A stretch of DNA of 64,000 nt, taken from Heterobilharzia americana (Eukaryota; Platyhelminthes; Trematoda; Strigeidida; Schistosomatidae). The stretch covers positions 1,426,001 to 1,490,000 of the forward strand of contig OX104130.1 in NCBI GenBank assembly GCA_944470555.2, given 5' to 3'. The notes beneath the pieces are model-generated. The model worked only from the letters and a program-made list of their open reading frames with translations. It did no database searches and had not been told where the DNA came from. Of the stretch, positions 1 through 12,300 are shown piece by piece; the first letter of the stretch is position 1; every line of letters starts with the position of its first letter. Position numbers and translations under genes: made by a program.

Positions 1-620
1 TAGCAGGTATTTAACCTGATGAAATTATGTATGCACCAGCCTAGGTTGCCATATTATTGTGATCAATCCAGGATATAGCAGTCATTGGCTAGTGGTCTGA
101 GTTATATGGCGGTCCTTATTGTTGTGCTCAAGATATTAGGAACCAGTATTTAGACGGAATGATACACAATCGGTCCCAGATGTTTAGATACACTCACTCT
201 TCACTTTACATCGGGTTGACACTTAGTCATTGCTCACTTTTCATCTTACATCCAAATGCTAATTCTCTCAGTACCTAATAACTCTTGTACGGTCTGTTGT
301 ACCGCCTTGAGTTTGACATCTCAGACCAATACACTACAACTGTCGATATCTGAAACCGTACCGAGGTTGCTTATAGTGGTTATCTGCCTGAGAAACTGCC
401 CTCTGTGAAGAATCAGTCGTACAGAGGTGAAACTTATAGCAGCTAGTCTCAACTCTTTCTCTATGCACCTGACAAGCAATGACTTTAGAAAGGAGGGATT
501 TTGGTCATTGGCCACTGAAATCAATGTAATACTAGTTGGCAACTGTCTAGTTTTACAATGTTCATCACTAACCAAAGCTTGTGGATCAAGTTTGCTGTGT
601 TACGACTAAGCTAAGTCGAC
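1..620. other. No recognisable gene
   Basis: I see no conserved protein, RNA gene or clear repeat here. Short open frames on both strands overlap between 321 and 609, but neither resembles a known family nor has splice-site context. The segment may be an intron or 3' flank of the STRIP gene, whose remaining 3' exons were not found to the left of 13,480. Confidence 0.4.
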
Positions 621-624
621 GTGA

Positions 625-775
625 CACTGCTTAGTGGTAAAGCTTCTGACTTGGCGTAAGTTCCTATCGCCAACGGAACGCCGTTTTTATCATAGTTGCA
701 GACAGCTTGCTGATGTATGGTAACATTCATAAAGCCCAAGTCTGGGGCTTCCTGCCGACTGACTTCCAACGTCTG
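625..775 (+). repeat. Degenerate tRNA-derived SINE (S1 type)
   Basis: An A-box-like stretch (cttagtggtaaagc) at about 637 and the later string ggcttcctgccga at about 747 match, in order, the better copy at 8,725-8,905. The B box is lost. It is an old, decayed relic. Confidence 0.35.
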
Positions 776-779
776 AAAC

Positions 780-1545
780 CAAAATAAAAAGACTATACCA
801 TAGCTACTTACTATTGGCGTTCAGTAAATAAAATGCTGAAGTGTCTCACAGGATTCTCGCAATAAGCCACACCTTTTTTACGGGGGCTAATTATACTGCC
901 CGGTTACCCAAATCTAGGTAAGTATGGCGGGGTTCGAATACGTCACCGACTGACAGAAAACCAACTGATTCGACTAGTAAACTGGAGCTGTACTCAGTAA
1001 ATGACTCCCTATTTATGCAGCAAAATTCTAGAGCTCTAAGTATGGGATAAATTCCGTTGTAGCGCATGTATAAAACTACAACTGCAACACTTATGGATTC
1101 AGCACAAAGACAAAAATACCAAGTTCATTTAAGGAGGAACTAGTAAAGATTGTAACTTGAAACGACGGAGGGTGGAAGTGCCTAATGGACCCCAAAAACT
1201 GTTCAAAGACAATAGTTCAAAATTTTTCGGTAAACAAACTGTTTATGACCTGCAGAACTAAAGCATGATTCCTTCGATTCACAAGAAATCCGCTTATATT
1301 AAATAGATAGGGAGGGATTAACCTGATCTAGCCCAAAAAATTACGTGTAAAAATACGCTATTGTACGACAGGGAGTCAGTTGATTCGTAGGACCGACCTC
1401 ATCTGATGAATAATGTTAGCCCTGTTAATTCGACTGGCTTTTGTTAACCCACACTACTTGAGGTGTTGATGAAATGCCGGTACGACTTGAAGTTCTTATG
1501 GGGCTAAGAGGCATGGTCATCGAAGGCGAAGCTTACAGGCACTCA
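780..1545. other. Unassigned non-coding stretch
   Basis: No conserved reading frame was found. A B-box-like ggggttcgaatacg at about 930-945 hints at a further tRNA-derived relic, but no matching A box was found at the right distance. Confidence 0.3.
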
Positions 1546-1998
1546 GTCATCATCATCATTATCAACATAGGACCAGGCATTACTGCGTAACGGTCCGAGT
1601 TGCCACACCTCATATCAGCACATCAAGTAAAAAGGTAGTGAGGTGAAGGATGAAGATAAGTGAATGCAGTCAAAAGAAATATAAAGTATGAGAAGAAAGG
1701 AAAGAGGAGTGACAAAATAGTGAGATTCGGTACAGCGTTGTTAAGATGAGGATAATGTGTGTATACATCTGCGCCACTGACTTCGGTTCTGAGCCATATC
1801 ACCTAGGGTCTCCAACCACTGTTGGTTACTCTTGTCCCGTGGACCCCAACCACCTAGTCTGCATCGTCCTACGTGGCTTAAACCAACAGTCAGAGACTTC
1901 ATACATTGGTACCATGTTTTAGTCTGGCCACCTCGGGCCTTTTCCCAGCCTGGACCCACCTCAGCCAACATTGTGTGACAAAGCAATCGGTGACTAGG
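1546..1998 (-). mobile_element. Family 1 RTE-like element, 3' fragment
   Basis: This is a 5'-truncated 3' end of the same family as the full copy at 9,116-13,063. It begins on the plus strand with a short TCA microsatellite, the complement of the element's (TGA)n tail. It then runs nearly base for base with 9,116-9,570, with only a few substitutions and one short indel near 1,825. The last coding part, the C-terminal segment after the reverse transcriptase, is present in the minus strand at about 1,741-1,986. Homology stops abruptly near 1,998, where a Gypsy-like remnant begins. High similarity to the intact copy implies recent insertion. Confidence 0.85.
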
Positions 1999-2049
1999 TC
2001 TTTTACAAGAACCGTTTCTCTCAAAACTGCCACAGCCAGTGCAAACGGT

Positions 2050-3330
2050 GCTAGTTATACTTCAGTCGGTCCAACTGGATCACCTAGCAGCCCCAACAGA
2101 TAAAATACTGGAGGTCTTCAGCAGACCGTCTCCAAACACTAGCCCTTTTTCAAGGTAGCTGCAAGGGGCGGAAACAGGATACAGCACATTCGGTCGGGAA
2201 CCCCTAGCTGCGCACTGTTCGGTACGCCATTTTTGACATTCGGTGAAAGTTCGTGACTCCATTCTTTTCACAGACCACAAACCGTTAACCCTCTCTTTTG
2301 GCTCGGCATCTGACAAATACTCCCCTCATGAGTCGCGACAGCTTGATTACGCTTCCCAGTTCACGTCGGATACCTGCTGCATTTCTGGAGCAACTAAACC
2401 ACTAGCCGACGCACTACTTCTAATAGCTTCGATAAGCCGTATCGAAGGCGTTGGTCTCGTTGAGCTAGCTCGGGGTCAAGAAGACCTTGAGCTGCGCCAT
2501 GAGCTGTCATCCACAGCTCTCAAGCTGCAACTATGTTCAGTGGGATCAGACAAGGATATAGTTTTATGCTGTCCCTACTAGTCAAGCACGCCCAGTAGTT
2601 CCGACGCAACGTCTTCAATACATTGCACGACCTATCCCACCCTGATGTACCAGCCACCATCAGGCTTTTCGTACAATGTTAACTGATGTCAAAATAAAAG
2701 TTTATCTGACGAAACACGGAGCTATACCCCCAAATTAACCATCTAGGTCACATGTAACGCAAACGTCGAATACTGCACGATTTTAGCACCACTTTAATGT
2801 GCAAAAAGAATCCCGAGTGGGGACAACCGAAACTCGTAAACAATCTGAATGTACTGTGAAGTGATCTTTTTCTGTCCTTTTCATAACCTGTAGTCACTTT
2901 TATCATCATGACAAACCGCAATGCGATACCTTTTGGATCATTCAGGATAGCTCAACTACTGAAGATTTCTTTACCATTGTCAATTTGATGATGCCTGTAT
3001 ACTGGCTTCTCTCGTGATAAGCTGTTAGCTTGAGAATAAAATATTTATTTATTCATTTATTTCTGCTGGCGGGGAGTGAACAAAGACGTTAAGGAGTGGG
3101 CTCAGTCGTGCTTAGCTTGTCAGAAGTGTAAGGTCATGAGACACACCAAAAGCTCTTCAGGTTCTTTTCTACCCGCAGACGTGCGTTACGACCAGGTTCA
3201 TGTAGATAACGATAATAATAATTTGCCCCTAAATTTGCAGGCGCACATCATTTTTACGGATACGGTTATAACATTTATTGGTAGAAAACATTTGGTGATT
3301 TTTCCTTCACCATCTCCTTTTCATCCTAGT
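2050..3330 (+). mobile_element. Gypsy-like LTR retrotransposon remnant (RNase H to integrase)
   Basis: Two coding pieces of a Ty3/Gypsy pol gene are visible. At about 2,243-2,430 the frame contains FTDHKPLTLSF followed by RQLDYASQFT and a PLADALL motif, as in the Gypsy RNase H domain. At about 2,618-2,670 the reading LHDLSHPDVPATIRL is the start of the integrase zinc-binding region. It resumes at 3,076 with NKDVKEWAQSCLACQKCKV and continues to about 3,270. The two halves are separated by about 385 bp of unrelated sequence, and stops and frame changes occur elsewhere, so the copy is dead. No LTRs were recognised. The closest described schistosome elements of this class would be the Boudicca/Saci type (inference). 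Confidence 0.75.
2676..3060. repeat. Insertion splitting the Gypsy integrase region
   Basis: The Gypsy integrase frame is intact on both sides (…VPATIRL before and NKDVKEW after), but here about 385 bp of non-coding, AT-rich sequence intervenes. It ends in an A/T-rich run (aaaatatttatttattcattt). No coding or tRNA-like part was recognised and no clear target-site duplication was found. Confidence 0.4.
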
Positions 3331-3879
3331 TAGTGGAAATCCCCAGTCTGAAAGAACTAAAATTTTACATCACATACAACTAGTGCGATTAAAGTTAAAT
3401 GCTGAGTTTTTGTTATGCTTTTCGGTTATCTGGCAGAAATGGAAGTCATGTTTAATGAATATGTAAAAGCATCCTTCAAAAAGAAGGGGAAGTAACTCAG
3501 CAAGTTCTTACACAGAAAAAGTAGTGCTGGCAAAATTATTCAAGTGCTTTAATTTGAAGGATCATTTATATGGAGGGAAGTACCACAGTCAACAACCGCA
3601 TCGGTCAAGTTCGCACAATGGCAGTTCCTAAGGGCTTACGGAACTTCGCCGATATGCAGAAGTAGTAAGCGTGTGTCTAGCTACTAGAGGAGGGTTATTA
3701 GACAGTGTGGGCCTATCAAAAAGAGAAAAATGGCGGGTATTGAGTGGGAAGGAAGTAGCACTGGACTGGTGAGATCAGTAAAGCTCCGGGTACGCCACTG
3801 GTTAGCCATAAGAAATAACATAACTCTCTAACTGTCTTTCGAATGAGTTGAGTGAGCGGGCTGCGACTACATACCATGA

Positions 3880-4660
3880 TGGGGCCTCCCACGGGGCAAA
3901 TACCGTCAGAGAGAAAAAGTTGATCCAAACCTGGCACCGGCTCCCTGGTGGGATATCCCGGTGTAATTCCCTCGATTGATGGCTACCGTGTTGCAGATGA
4001 GGTCGGTTTGTTTGCCTGACTGGCCTGATGAATGATTCAGAAGACTATAACATGGCCTTCCTTTTTTGCGACAGCTCAAGGCGGATAGGTTTAAGTGTTT
4101 CAGCCTACCACAGTATATCTCCTCTTTCAGTTCCACAACCGATTTTGTTGCATATCTTTGTACTTTCTAAGGAGATTGAAGTCTTTCTCGAGTGTTCTGG
4201 ATGCCACCGCATTGATGAATTCCGGATGAGCCCCAGTGTGGGATCTGTGAACCCTTAAGGAGCGAAAATACCAAGCTCTGGGTGAAGACAGCTCAAAGTA
4301 GCGTCCATATGGTTGCCATTTCCTTGAAATTAAAGCTAGTGTTCAGGACGTCAGACTAGTTGAGCCCCTGATTTTATTCCGGGGATACTTTGGCCATCGT
4401 ACGGTTAGTGAACTTTTATTCGAACTTGCCCATCCCTGCCTCGTGGTTACTGATATGTATCACTTTGCATTTTTCCAGATTGGAGCTCAAGCCGCTTTCC
4501 GTTACCTGTTGGTCGTTTTGGAGCATTCAGTAGTAGCCTTCCTCGTTAACTATCCTCTAAACGTCTACTTCATCAGCGGAAAGGAGGATTGGCAAGGAAA
4601 CTTTGTGTGACAGATGGTTGATGAATTAAAGTGCTGCAAGGTTCCTTTTGAGATACCCTC
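3880..4660 (-). mobile_element. CR1/Jockey-type non-LTR element, degenerate 3' region
   Basis: Reading the minus strand from about 4,560 downwards gives LEKCKVIHISNH, the post-YADD part of a CR1-type reverse transcriptase. Further down come VELKEEIYCGRLKHLNLSAL and RKKGRPCYSLLNHSSG, matching the usual CR1 C-terminal pattern of a VQRRATK…LSYEERL…LPLEYRRRRGDLI type. Several frames are needed, so it is a decayed copy. Schistosomes carry CR1-clade elements (SR1, Perere). The upstream limit is uncertain; 4,660-5,400 gave nothing clear. Confidence 0.6.
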
Positions 4661-4664
4661 GAAG

Positions 4665-5430
4665 TAGACGGTCTTCATTCCGACCGCATTCCGCTTACCT
4701 TGGTGGAAAAGTGTGCACCTCCTAGGCATACTCTGAACCAATAAGGCGAAGGCCAGCTTATGCCAGCCTACGCGACCTCCTGAATCGTAGTTACTTGTGG
4801 GATGCTGTCAAACATCCTCCCTAGGCCAAGAAAGTTGACATGCACTGTTGTGGCAACTGAATTTTCGGTAGTCCCACATGGTCAGCAAGTTAGTGATGGA
4901 CAGATGACTCTATCGAAGGACATGCTGAGCAGCATAGACAGCGATTTCCCAGTTAAGGAAGTCGCAGACACAGTTTGCCATCACGTTCGATGCAATGGTA
5001 GGTTTGCAAGGTCGTACCAAGATACCAGTGCGTTTCAACTAACTGGCTTGGTGGTCAATCACTAGAAGTGAAATGCGACACGATGAAGAGGCAGATGGCA
5101 CGGATGCTTGACGGTGTGCCTTCAGCTTAGCGAATCTGGTGAAACTATGAAGGTTAGCACCAATGTTGAATCTCCTTGAACCCTAGGCTATTGATTCTGG
5201 AGAAGCATGTCACACCACATGTCTTTACCCACTGCCTTCCTACTGCTATTCAGACACCTACACATGCATCTATAAGCAGGAAAACGTGAAGACTTTTGCC
5301 AGCACTGGAGGAGTATATACGAATGAAAAGTACCGAGTCTCAAGAGAAGAGAGAGCCCAAAACTATAAGTTTCCTCTACTCGTACTGTTGATTTGGGATG
5401 TTGAGACATTAGTCACAAAGGCTCCTCAAT
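4665..5430. other. Unassigned stretch before a small gap
   Basis: An 87-codon open frame at 4,802-5,065 (plus) has no recognisable motif. It may be a shadow of the upstream part of the CR1-like element. Nothing else could be assigned. Confidence 0.25.
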
Positions 5431-5431
5431 T

Positions 5432-5438
5432 NNNNNNN
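5432..5438. other. Assembly gap (7 N)
   Basis: Seven undetermined bases lie here. Confidence 1.
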
Positions 5439-5734
5439 TGAATTTGGATAATGTAATTAGAAGACATAGATTATCCGAAAAATGTGATGCATTAGCGCTA
5501 AACATTTCGAACAATCTGATCACACATTTACTTGTTAAGGTATTATATATGAAAACTGGAAGTGGGGGGAAGGACAAATATGATACAAGGGAATTAAATA
5601 ATAAGAAAGATAATGAGAGGAAAAAAGATAAGATTTGAAGACAATCTTGGTAATGCGATAAAATAAGCATTACCAAGGTAGGCTTAATGTACGGAAGACT
5701 CAATGGATGATATCAAAATACTAACGGGAACATA

Positions 5735-8060
5735 AGGTTCACACCACTCTCACTATCTAGTGCAAGGAACCTGCCTACCTTCCAAATCAAGTTGAAAGCC
5801 TTCACAGAAACTGGTGATAAGTCACAGTTGAAGTTCAACACCCAGAACAGAGACTGAACTGAACGACGAAACTTCAGAGGACATCTTTATGTCAGTCATC
5901 AGGACAAAATAGGAGACGCTGAGCAACATCCGTGAAGAAACCTGCGTGGAAGAACACTGGAACTCTTTGAAAGCTATGTGGAAGGAAACCTGAATAACCG
6001 TGTTATGAAGGAAGAAGAAACAAGACAAAGGATGGAATGGATCTCGACGGACACATGGAAGGTGATAGAGGAGGGAGAAGGAGAGGGAGAGGAAGAAGAA
6101 GATGGTGAAGCAGAAGATGAACCAGTGCAAGGATGCACAACGAGAAGAGGAACTGAACACAACCTATAAAACACTACACTGGACAAAGAAGAGAAGAAGA
6201 GTGCGCGGAAAGACTAAAGACACTTCTACGAAGCATTGGCAAGTGAAGAGAAATAGGCTGAAGGTAGGAGAGACCTGAAAACACCACCACCACCTGCAAC
6301 TCGTCCAGAAATACCCATCTGCAGCCCAGTCACAGAATTACCAGTGAACACAAGCCCTCCAACAAAAGCAGAAGTAAAGTCCTGAACGCCATAAAGTCGC
6401 TGAAATCCGGGAAAGCAGCCGGACCAGATGGAATTCCACCAGAAGAAGTGAAAACAGACGCAGAGACAACAGCGGACATGCTCCTCACACCACTACTGGA
6501 GAAGGTTTGAAAGGAAGGAACGGTACCTGCCAACTGATTGGAAGAAGGACTACCTTGTCAAACTCCCAAGGAATGGAGACCTAAGTGTTTGCAAGAACTG
6601 GCACGGAATCATGCCCCACTCCTGTCCACTCCAAGGGAAAAGTATTAAGTCGCATCATCCTGGAGAGAATAAACAATGCACTGGATTCAAAATTACGACC
6701 GGAACAGACCGGCTGACTGACTGGCTGGCTGGCTTCAGGAAGAACATCGTGTGCGGAACAAATTGCAGCACATCATGATGGAACGGAGTATAGAATGGCA
6801 GTCAACTCAACTCAACCTCAACTTCATCGACTTTGAAAAGGCCTTCGACAGCGTTGACCGACAAGTAATTTGGCAGGCAGCTGCTTCAACACTACGCTTT
6901 TAGTGCCACAAACCTTTATCAACCTTATTCAACAGCAGCTACACGCTATATGATGCCACATTTCAAGTGATTCACAATGGAAAGCTCAGTGATGGCTTTG
7001 AAGTGAAGATAGGGGACAGGAGTGAGACATGGGTGCCGCCTACTATCATCACCGATGATCTTCCTGATTGTGGTCGACTGGACCAGATCATGCAACAAAT
7101 TGTGACAAGCGAGAAGATGGTCATGCATTGGCTGGACCGATGAAAAGACCCTCGCAGAAGATTTGGATTTCGCCAATGATCATCTATGTCTAATGTCTTG
7201 TCTCACAAACTCGAATATCTACAAGCGAAAACCAACAAGCTGACAGAGGAGGCGAGGCAGCGAAGACGGGACTTCAAGTGAATGTAGAGAAGACAGAAGC
7301 GATGAAGATACCTAACCAACGCCACCACCACCACCACCAACAACAACAACAAGGACCAATCACCATCAACGGGAGACACCTAAAGGAAGTAGTCTCTTTC
7401 ACCTATCTAGGCAAAGCATCATCGTTTCAACTAGGGGTGGCGGCACAGATGAAGATGTCAAAGCCAGGATCGGAAAGACAGCAAGACAGACCTTCACTGA
7501 TCTGAAATCAGTGTGGAGATCTACTGTACTCCACTCAGCATAAAGCGTGAACAAGATCCGTATTTTCAACACCAACTCAGTCAAGTCAGTGCTTCTATAT
7601 GGTTCAGAAACTTGGCACGTTACGAAAAGCATATCCAATAAACTACAGACATTCGTCAACAACTGCCGCCTACCCTCACTCGATACTGACACTGAAGATC
7701 AGATGGCCAGAATAATAAGAATAAGCAACAAGGAACTCCGGCTGTCTGGGAACGAACCAACCAAGAACGTATCACCGAGCAAATATGTGGTAGAGGAAAG
7801 TGGAGATGGATTGGGCATACACTGAGAAGGCCGATTGGGGACGTCACGCACCAGGCCAGGCCGTCGAGTGGAATTCGAATGGGAAACGAGGAGTTGGGCG
7901 TCCCAGCTGAGGGTGACATGGAGGAGATCGTGTGAGGAGGAAATGGAAGGTTGTGGGGAGTGGTGGAGCCGGGTTCAAAAGACTGCAGAAAACAGAGTGC
8001 AGTGGTGAACTTCTATTTGAGCGCTTTGTTTGACTGGGAACCTAGGGGACAAATAAGGGT
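5735..8060 (+). mobile_element. Family 2 RTE-like retrotransposon, decayed copy
   Basis: This copy aligns along its length with the better copy at 20,215-22,305 and extends further 5' than that one. Recognisable pieces are the linker around 5,950-6,130, the AAGPDGIPPEE motif near 6,415, the FIDFEKAFDSVDR palm motif near 6,825, a degraded DFANDHLCLMS in place of FADD near 7,165, and the C-terminal VLLYGSETWHVTK segment near 7,590. Many frameshifts and small insertions break the frame, for example a repeated ctgactgactggctgg at about 6,713. It ends in the same 3' motif (ggaacctaggggac) as the other copy. It is not functional. Confidence 0.8.
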
Positions 8061-8720
8061 ATAAATGAGTAACCGTAGTTTCTGAGTTACAGCTCTTCAT
8101 TGTATAGATTTTTTACTATTGCGGTTTATTTCACTTTGGGTTGAGAAAAGGAATGTAAGAAGTTTGCTTTTTCGCGCTTAGTTTATTGATTGGATATAAT
8201 TCTATCGTGATTTTAATGGTCCAAAGGAGGCTTTCGCTTGAAAATGATTTGAGGTTATCCAATAGACTGTTATTCAATCGTATATATTCTTCCGTTACAT
8301 TGTTATTTATTTCTCACATTTTCGTCATATGAAATGATCAGTCTGTAGTGATATATGTGTATATACACAGATAGAGGTACGAGTACTGGACAGAAAGCGA
8401 CATAAGTGTTTTGGATTCAATTGCTTGCTAAATACAAAATGGTGTAAGAACAGAGATGACAGTCTTGTCACCTTCAACTAAATAAATAGGAAAAGATAGT
8501 CAGCATAAAGCGAAATGATGTAAGTCAGAGAAACGGTATACCAATTTGTATTTGGTTGAGAAGTTGTAACTGAAATTTGATAATCCATGTGTCTAAATAA
8601 TTACACATACACACATTGCAAATATGATCGATAGAATTCGACCTGCACTCAGGACTAGACAACATGAAATTGGTTGCACTCTCGTGACCAATCAATAAAT
8701 GTAAGCCAGTCCTACAGGAG
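8061..8720. other. Intergenic or intronic spacer
   Basis: AT-rich, with no conserved frame. The part at about 8,630-8,715 resembles, on the opposite strand, the 'ggtcac…gaattc' tail also seen near 18,265-18,360, 26,885-26,940 and 53,340-53,430. It probably belongs to the S1-type short element that follows. Confidence 0.35.
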
Positions 8721-8724
8721 GTGA

Positions 8725-8905
8725 ATCGCGGCCCGAATAGCTCAGTGGTAAAGTCGCTGACTACAACACTGGGTGGCGCGGGTTCCAACCTCGGGTGGTA
8801 CGTCAGTTTCTCGAGGTTGCAGATGCGCCTTGCTGACGAGTTCCAAGAAGCACAAAACCTAGGTCAAGGGCTTCCTGCCGATTGCCTCCAACCAACTAAC
8901 ACATA
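8725..8905 (+). repeat. tRNA-derived SINE, S1 type (best copy)
   Basis: An RNA polymerase III A box (tagctcagtggtaa) at about 8,738 and B box (gggttccaacc) at about 8,780 have tRNA-like spacing. A tRNA-unrelated body ending in ggcttcctgccgattgcctcc follows. The tRNA part does not fold into a complete tRNA and has the extended body of a SINE, so it is called a mobile element and not a tRNA gene. Related copies are at 625-775 (+), 18,420-18,600 (-) and 53,490-53,650 (-). Confidence 0.75.
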
Positions 8906-9105
8906 CGTATATAGATATTAATATCTTTCCAGGGTTATGATAGTGTTGAGATTTATTTCGTTGTTCCGTGATGTTCTATGTTACCATGAACATTAGTTTA
9001 TCTCATTTCCTGAATTGATTGTGAGAAAATACGCTCGTCTTTTATATTCCCTTCTGATTTGCTTTGGACACGGCTTTGCTGTTTGTACTGTTGACGCACT
9101 CTTTG

Positions 9106-9115
9106 AAAGGTGATT
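9106..9115 (+). repeat. Target-site duplication, left copy
   Basis: The sequence aaaggtgatt is repeated exactly at 13,064-13,073, on the other side of the family 1 element. Confidence 0.85.
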
Positions 9116-9133
9116 CATCATCATCATCATCAT
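9116..9133 (-). repeat. (TGA)n microsatellite tail of family 1
   Basis: On the plus strand this reads as a run of cat triplets directly next to the target-site duplication. The same short TCA/TGA run is found at the 3' end of the copy at 1,546. RTE-clade elements characteristically end in short tandem repeats and not poly(A). Confidence 0.85.
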
Positions 9134-9314
9134 TATCAACATAGGACCAGGCATTACTGCGTAACGGTCCGAGTTGCCACACCTCATATCAGCACATCAA
9201 GTAAAAAGGTAGTGAGGTGAAGGATGAAGATAAGTGAATGCAGTCAAAAGAAATATAAAGTACGAGAAGAAAGGAAAGAGGAGTGACAAAATAGTGAGAT
9301 TCGGTATAGCGTTG

Positions 9315-12300
9315 TTAAGATGAGGATAATGTGTGTATACATCTGCGCCACTGACTTCGGTTCTGAGCCATATCACCTAGGGTCTCCAACCACTGGTTCC
9401 TCCTGTCCCGTGGACCCCAACCACCTAGTCTGCATCGTCCTACATGGCTTAAACCAACAGTCAGAGACTTCATACATTGGTGCCATGTTTTAGTCTGGCC
9501 ACCTCGGGCCTTTTTCCAGCCTGAACCCACCTCAGCCAACATTGTGTGACGAGGCAATCGGTGACTAGGCATACGTAGTACGTGTCCCAACCATCTCAGT
9601 CGATGAAGGTTCACAACCTCATCGACTGACTTACCTCTTCTCCCTAAAACTCTACACCTAACTTCTGCATTACTCACATGGTGACACCACGGAATATGTC
9701 CTATACTACGAAGGCAACGGTGGTCAAACACCTGTAACCTTCTCATGTCTTCCACTTTCAATGGCCATGTTTCACAGCCATACAGTAGAACAGAGCGGAC
9801 TGCTGTGCAGTACACGCGACCCTTAATAGACAAACGAATATCACGGCGGCGCCATAGGTGGCGCAAATTGGCAAAAGCCAATCGAGCCTTTTGTATCCGT
9901 GCAGAAATCTCATCGACAACTAACCCACCAGGGTTGATCCTATTTCCCAGGTAAGTGAAGTGGTCAACACACTCAACCACTTCACTCTCTATTGTTAGCC
10001 GCAGTGCCGCTGAAAACCAGTCCTGGAGCAAAAATTTGCATTTGGGTGGTGAAAATCACATCCCAAACATTCTCAAATTCCCACTCAAAGTGTTCAGAAG
10101 ACTCTGCATCTTGTCAGCGTCTTCACCTAACAGGACTATGTCATCTGCATATTCTAGATCTAAAGAAAATTCACCTGTGATCGGGTCAACGTCTGTGTAA
10201 TTAGGTGACGAGAGGGAAACCTCCATAAGAATGTCTATGATAAAATTAAATAAGAATGGGGATAGTGGGCATCCTTGACGGACACCACTTGATGAGTATA
10301 GCTCCCTGGACAACTCGCCATAGGCTCTAAGATGCCCACAAGTGTTCGAGTAGAGAGCTTTCAATAAGGTGATGTACTTACTAGGCACGCCTTTCAGTGA
10401 CAGACACTGCCATAAGACTTCTCGATCAACGGAGTCAAATGCCGCCTTCAGGTCGAGAAATACAGCTATTGTCGGGCGTCTGTAAGCATGCCTATGTTCC
10501 AGGACCTGGCGCAGTGTGAATATTTGGTCGATACATCCACGGCCAGGTCTAAAGCCTGCCTGGTTTTCTCGGGCTTGCTGTTCCCGAGCTCCACTCAGGC
10601 GTCGGAGAATTATAGAACTTAGGATCTTAGACACTATGTTTGTCAGGCTGATTCCTCTGTGGTTATCACAAGAGGACTTCTCGCCTTTCTTGAAGACTGG
10701 GATGATCAGTGACTTAGACCAGTCGGAGGGGATCGTATTTGATTCCCATATACTGGCTAACACTTCCGTTAGCCTGACTAAGAGAACTCTACCACCATTC
10801 TTGTATACCTCAGCAGGTAGTCCGTCTGGTCCTGCTGCCCTTCCCCGTTTCAGGCTACCTACCGCTTTCTCAACTTCTTCTAGTGTTGGGGGACCTGTCT
10901 CTATGTCCCATTCAGGGTCCGACTGGATAGCGGGCAGCGCAATGGTGGCTGGAGGCCAGTTAAACTGTTCCTCAAAGTGTTCTGCCCATCGTCCCAGTCG
11001 CCTTCCCTGCGAGTGAATCGCCGATCCGTCCTTCTCCGCTATAACCTCACTAACTGTTGTTGACCATTTCCCCCCAGTCTCCTTAATAAGTCTAAATAAC
11101 TGTCTACTGTTACCGATCGCCGCTGCCTTTTCCATCTCTTTAGCCTTTGCTGCCCACCACTGTTCACGATCGTTGCGCAGACTTTTCGTCAGTTTATTTT
11201 TAAGTTGCGCTCGCTCTTCATTGTACTCAGAGCCTGCAGGGATGCATTCACGTGCATCCATTAGTTTGGAAGAAGCTGCTGATATCCACTGGCTCTTTTT
11301 AGCCATTATCTTGGAGTCGGCTACAGTCTCCAGTGCTGCTTTTACAGTAGACTGAAGATGGCACCAAGCTTCTTCTGGATGAGTGACAGTCTTTTGTTCC
11401 GATAACTGCCTAGCCAACTTCTCACTGAACACGGCTTTGGTGTTTTCGTTGTCCAGCAGAACTCGTAGTGGTTTTGTTGCCAAATTTTTTCTACGTCCAT
11501 TGAGACGCAGGCATATACGTGCTCGGACCAACGCATGATCGCTGTCCAAACACGTACTCCAGAAGGAGCGGCAGTCTTCCACCGATCCTCTCCAGCGATG
11601 ACTAATAGCAATGTGGTCTATCTGTGTCCATCGCTGAGTCGAGCTCGGTGGACGCCAGGTCAGACAGTGCCTTTCTTTATGTCTGAAATTTGTGCTGGCT
11701 AAAAATAGGCGGTTATCTGAGCATAGTTGTAATAGGCGATCACCGTTATCTGTACGTTCAGCTGGGATTCCGAAAGTGCCACCTAAGTGCCTTTCTGCCT
11801 CACTCAGTCTACCCACCTGTGCGTTGAGGTCACCTGCAACAACCACTACGTCCGAACGTTTGGCTTTCGAGAGGAGGTTAGACAGTTTATGGTAGAACTC
11901 GTCCTTCACTTCATCCGAACTACAGTCAGTGGGTGCGTAAGCAGAGATTACAAAGAGACAACGGCGAGTCTCACTATTCCTTTTAGTTCTCACTGTGCCG
12001 TTCAGCCTCATAGCGCAGAGGCGACTATCAACTGGGATCCAGTCTAGTAGTGAGTTTTCTGCCCTGGTGCTTAATGCTATACCTACACCTGCAAGACCAC
12101 GAGAGCTAGCTATCGAATCTCCAGAAACTCGAAGGGTGAATTTTGCAGATTCACCAGATTGGTCAGGAGAGGTCAGGTGAATAACCACACTTGGGTCCTG
12201 TATGCGTGTCTCACAAACACAGCACACATCCATGCCTCGAGTTGCTAGAGTCTTTGCCAACGAAGCCTGTTGGCCAATTTGACGGAGGGTGCGGACATTG

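Noticed and set aside
4802..5065. 87-codon plus-strand frame as a gene
   Set aside because: No motif and it lies next to a minus-strand CR1-like remnant; more likely a shadow or chance frame.
5974..6186. Acidic/serine-rich open frames around 6,000
   Set aside because: They are alternative frames of the family 2 linker region, which is rich in gaa/gag codons.
8738..8800. Possible tRNA gene (A and B boxes)
   Set aside because: The boxes are there, but the arms do not fold into a complete tRNA and a SINE body follows, repeated elsewhere in the window.
10516..11016. 166-codon open frame on the plus strand
   Set aside because: It is antisense to the family 1 reverse transcriptase; its open state mirrors the coding strand.
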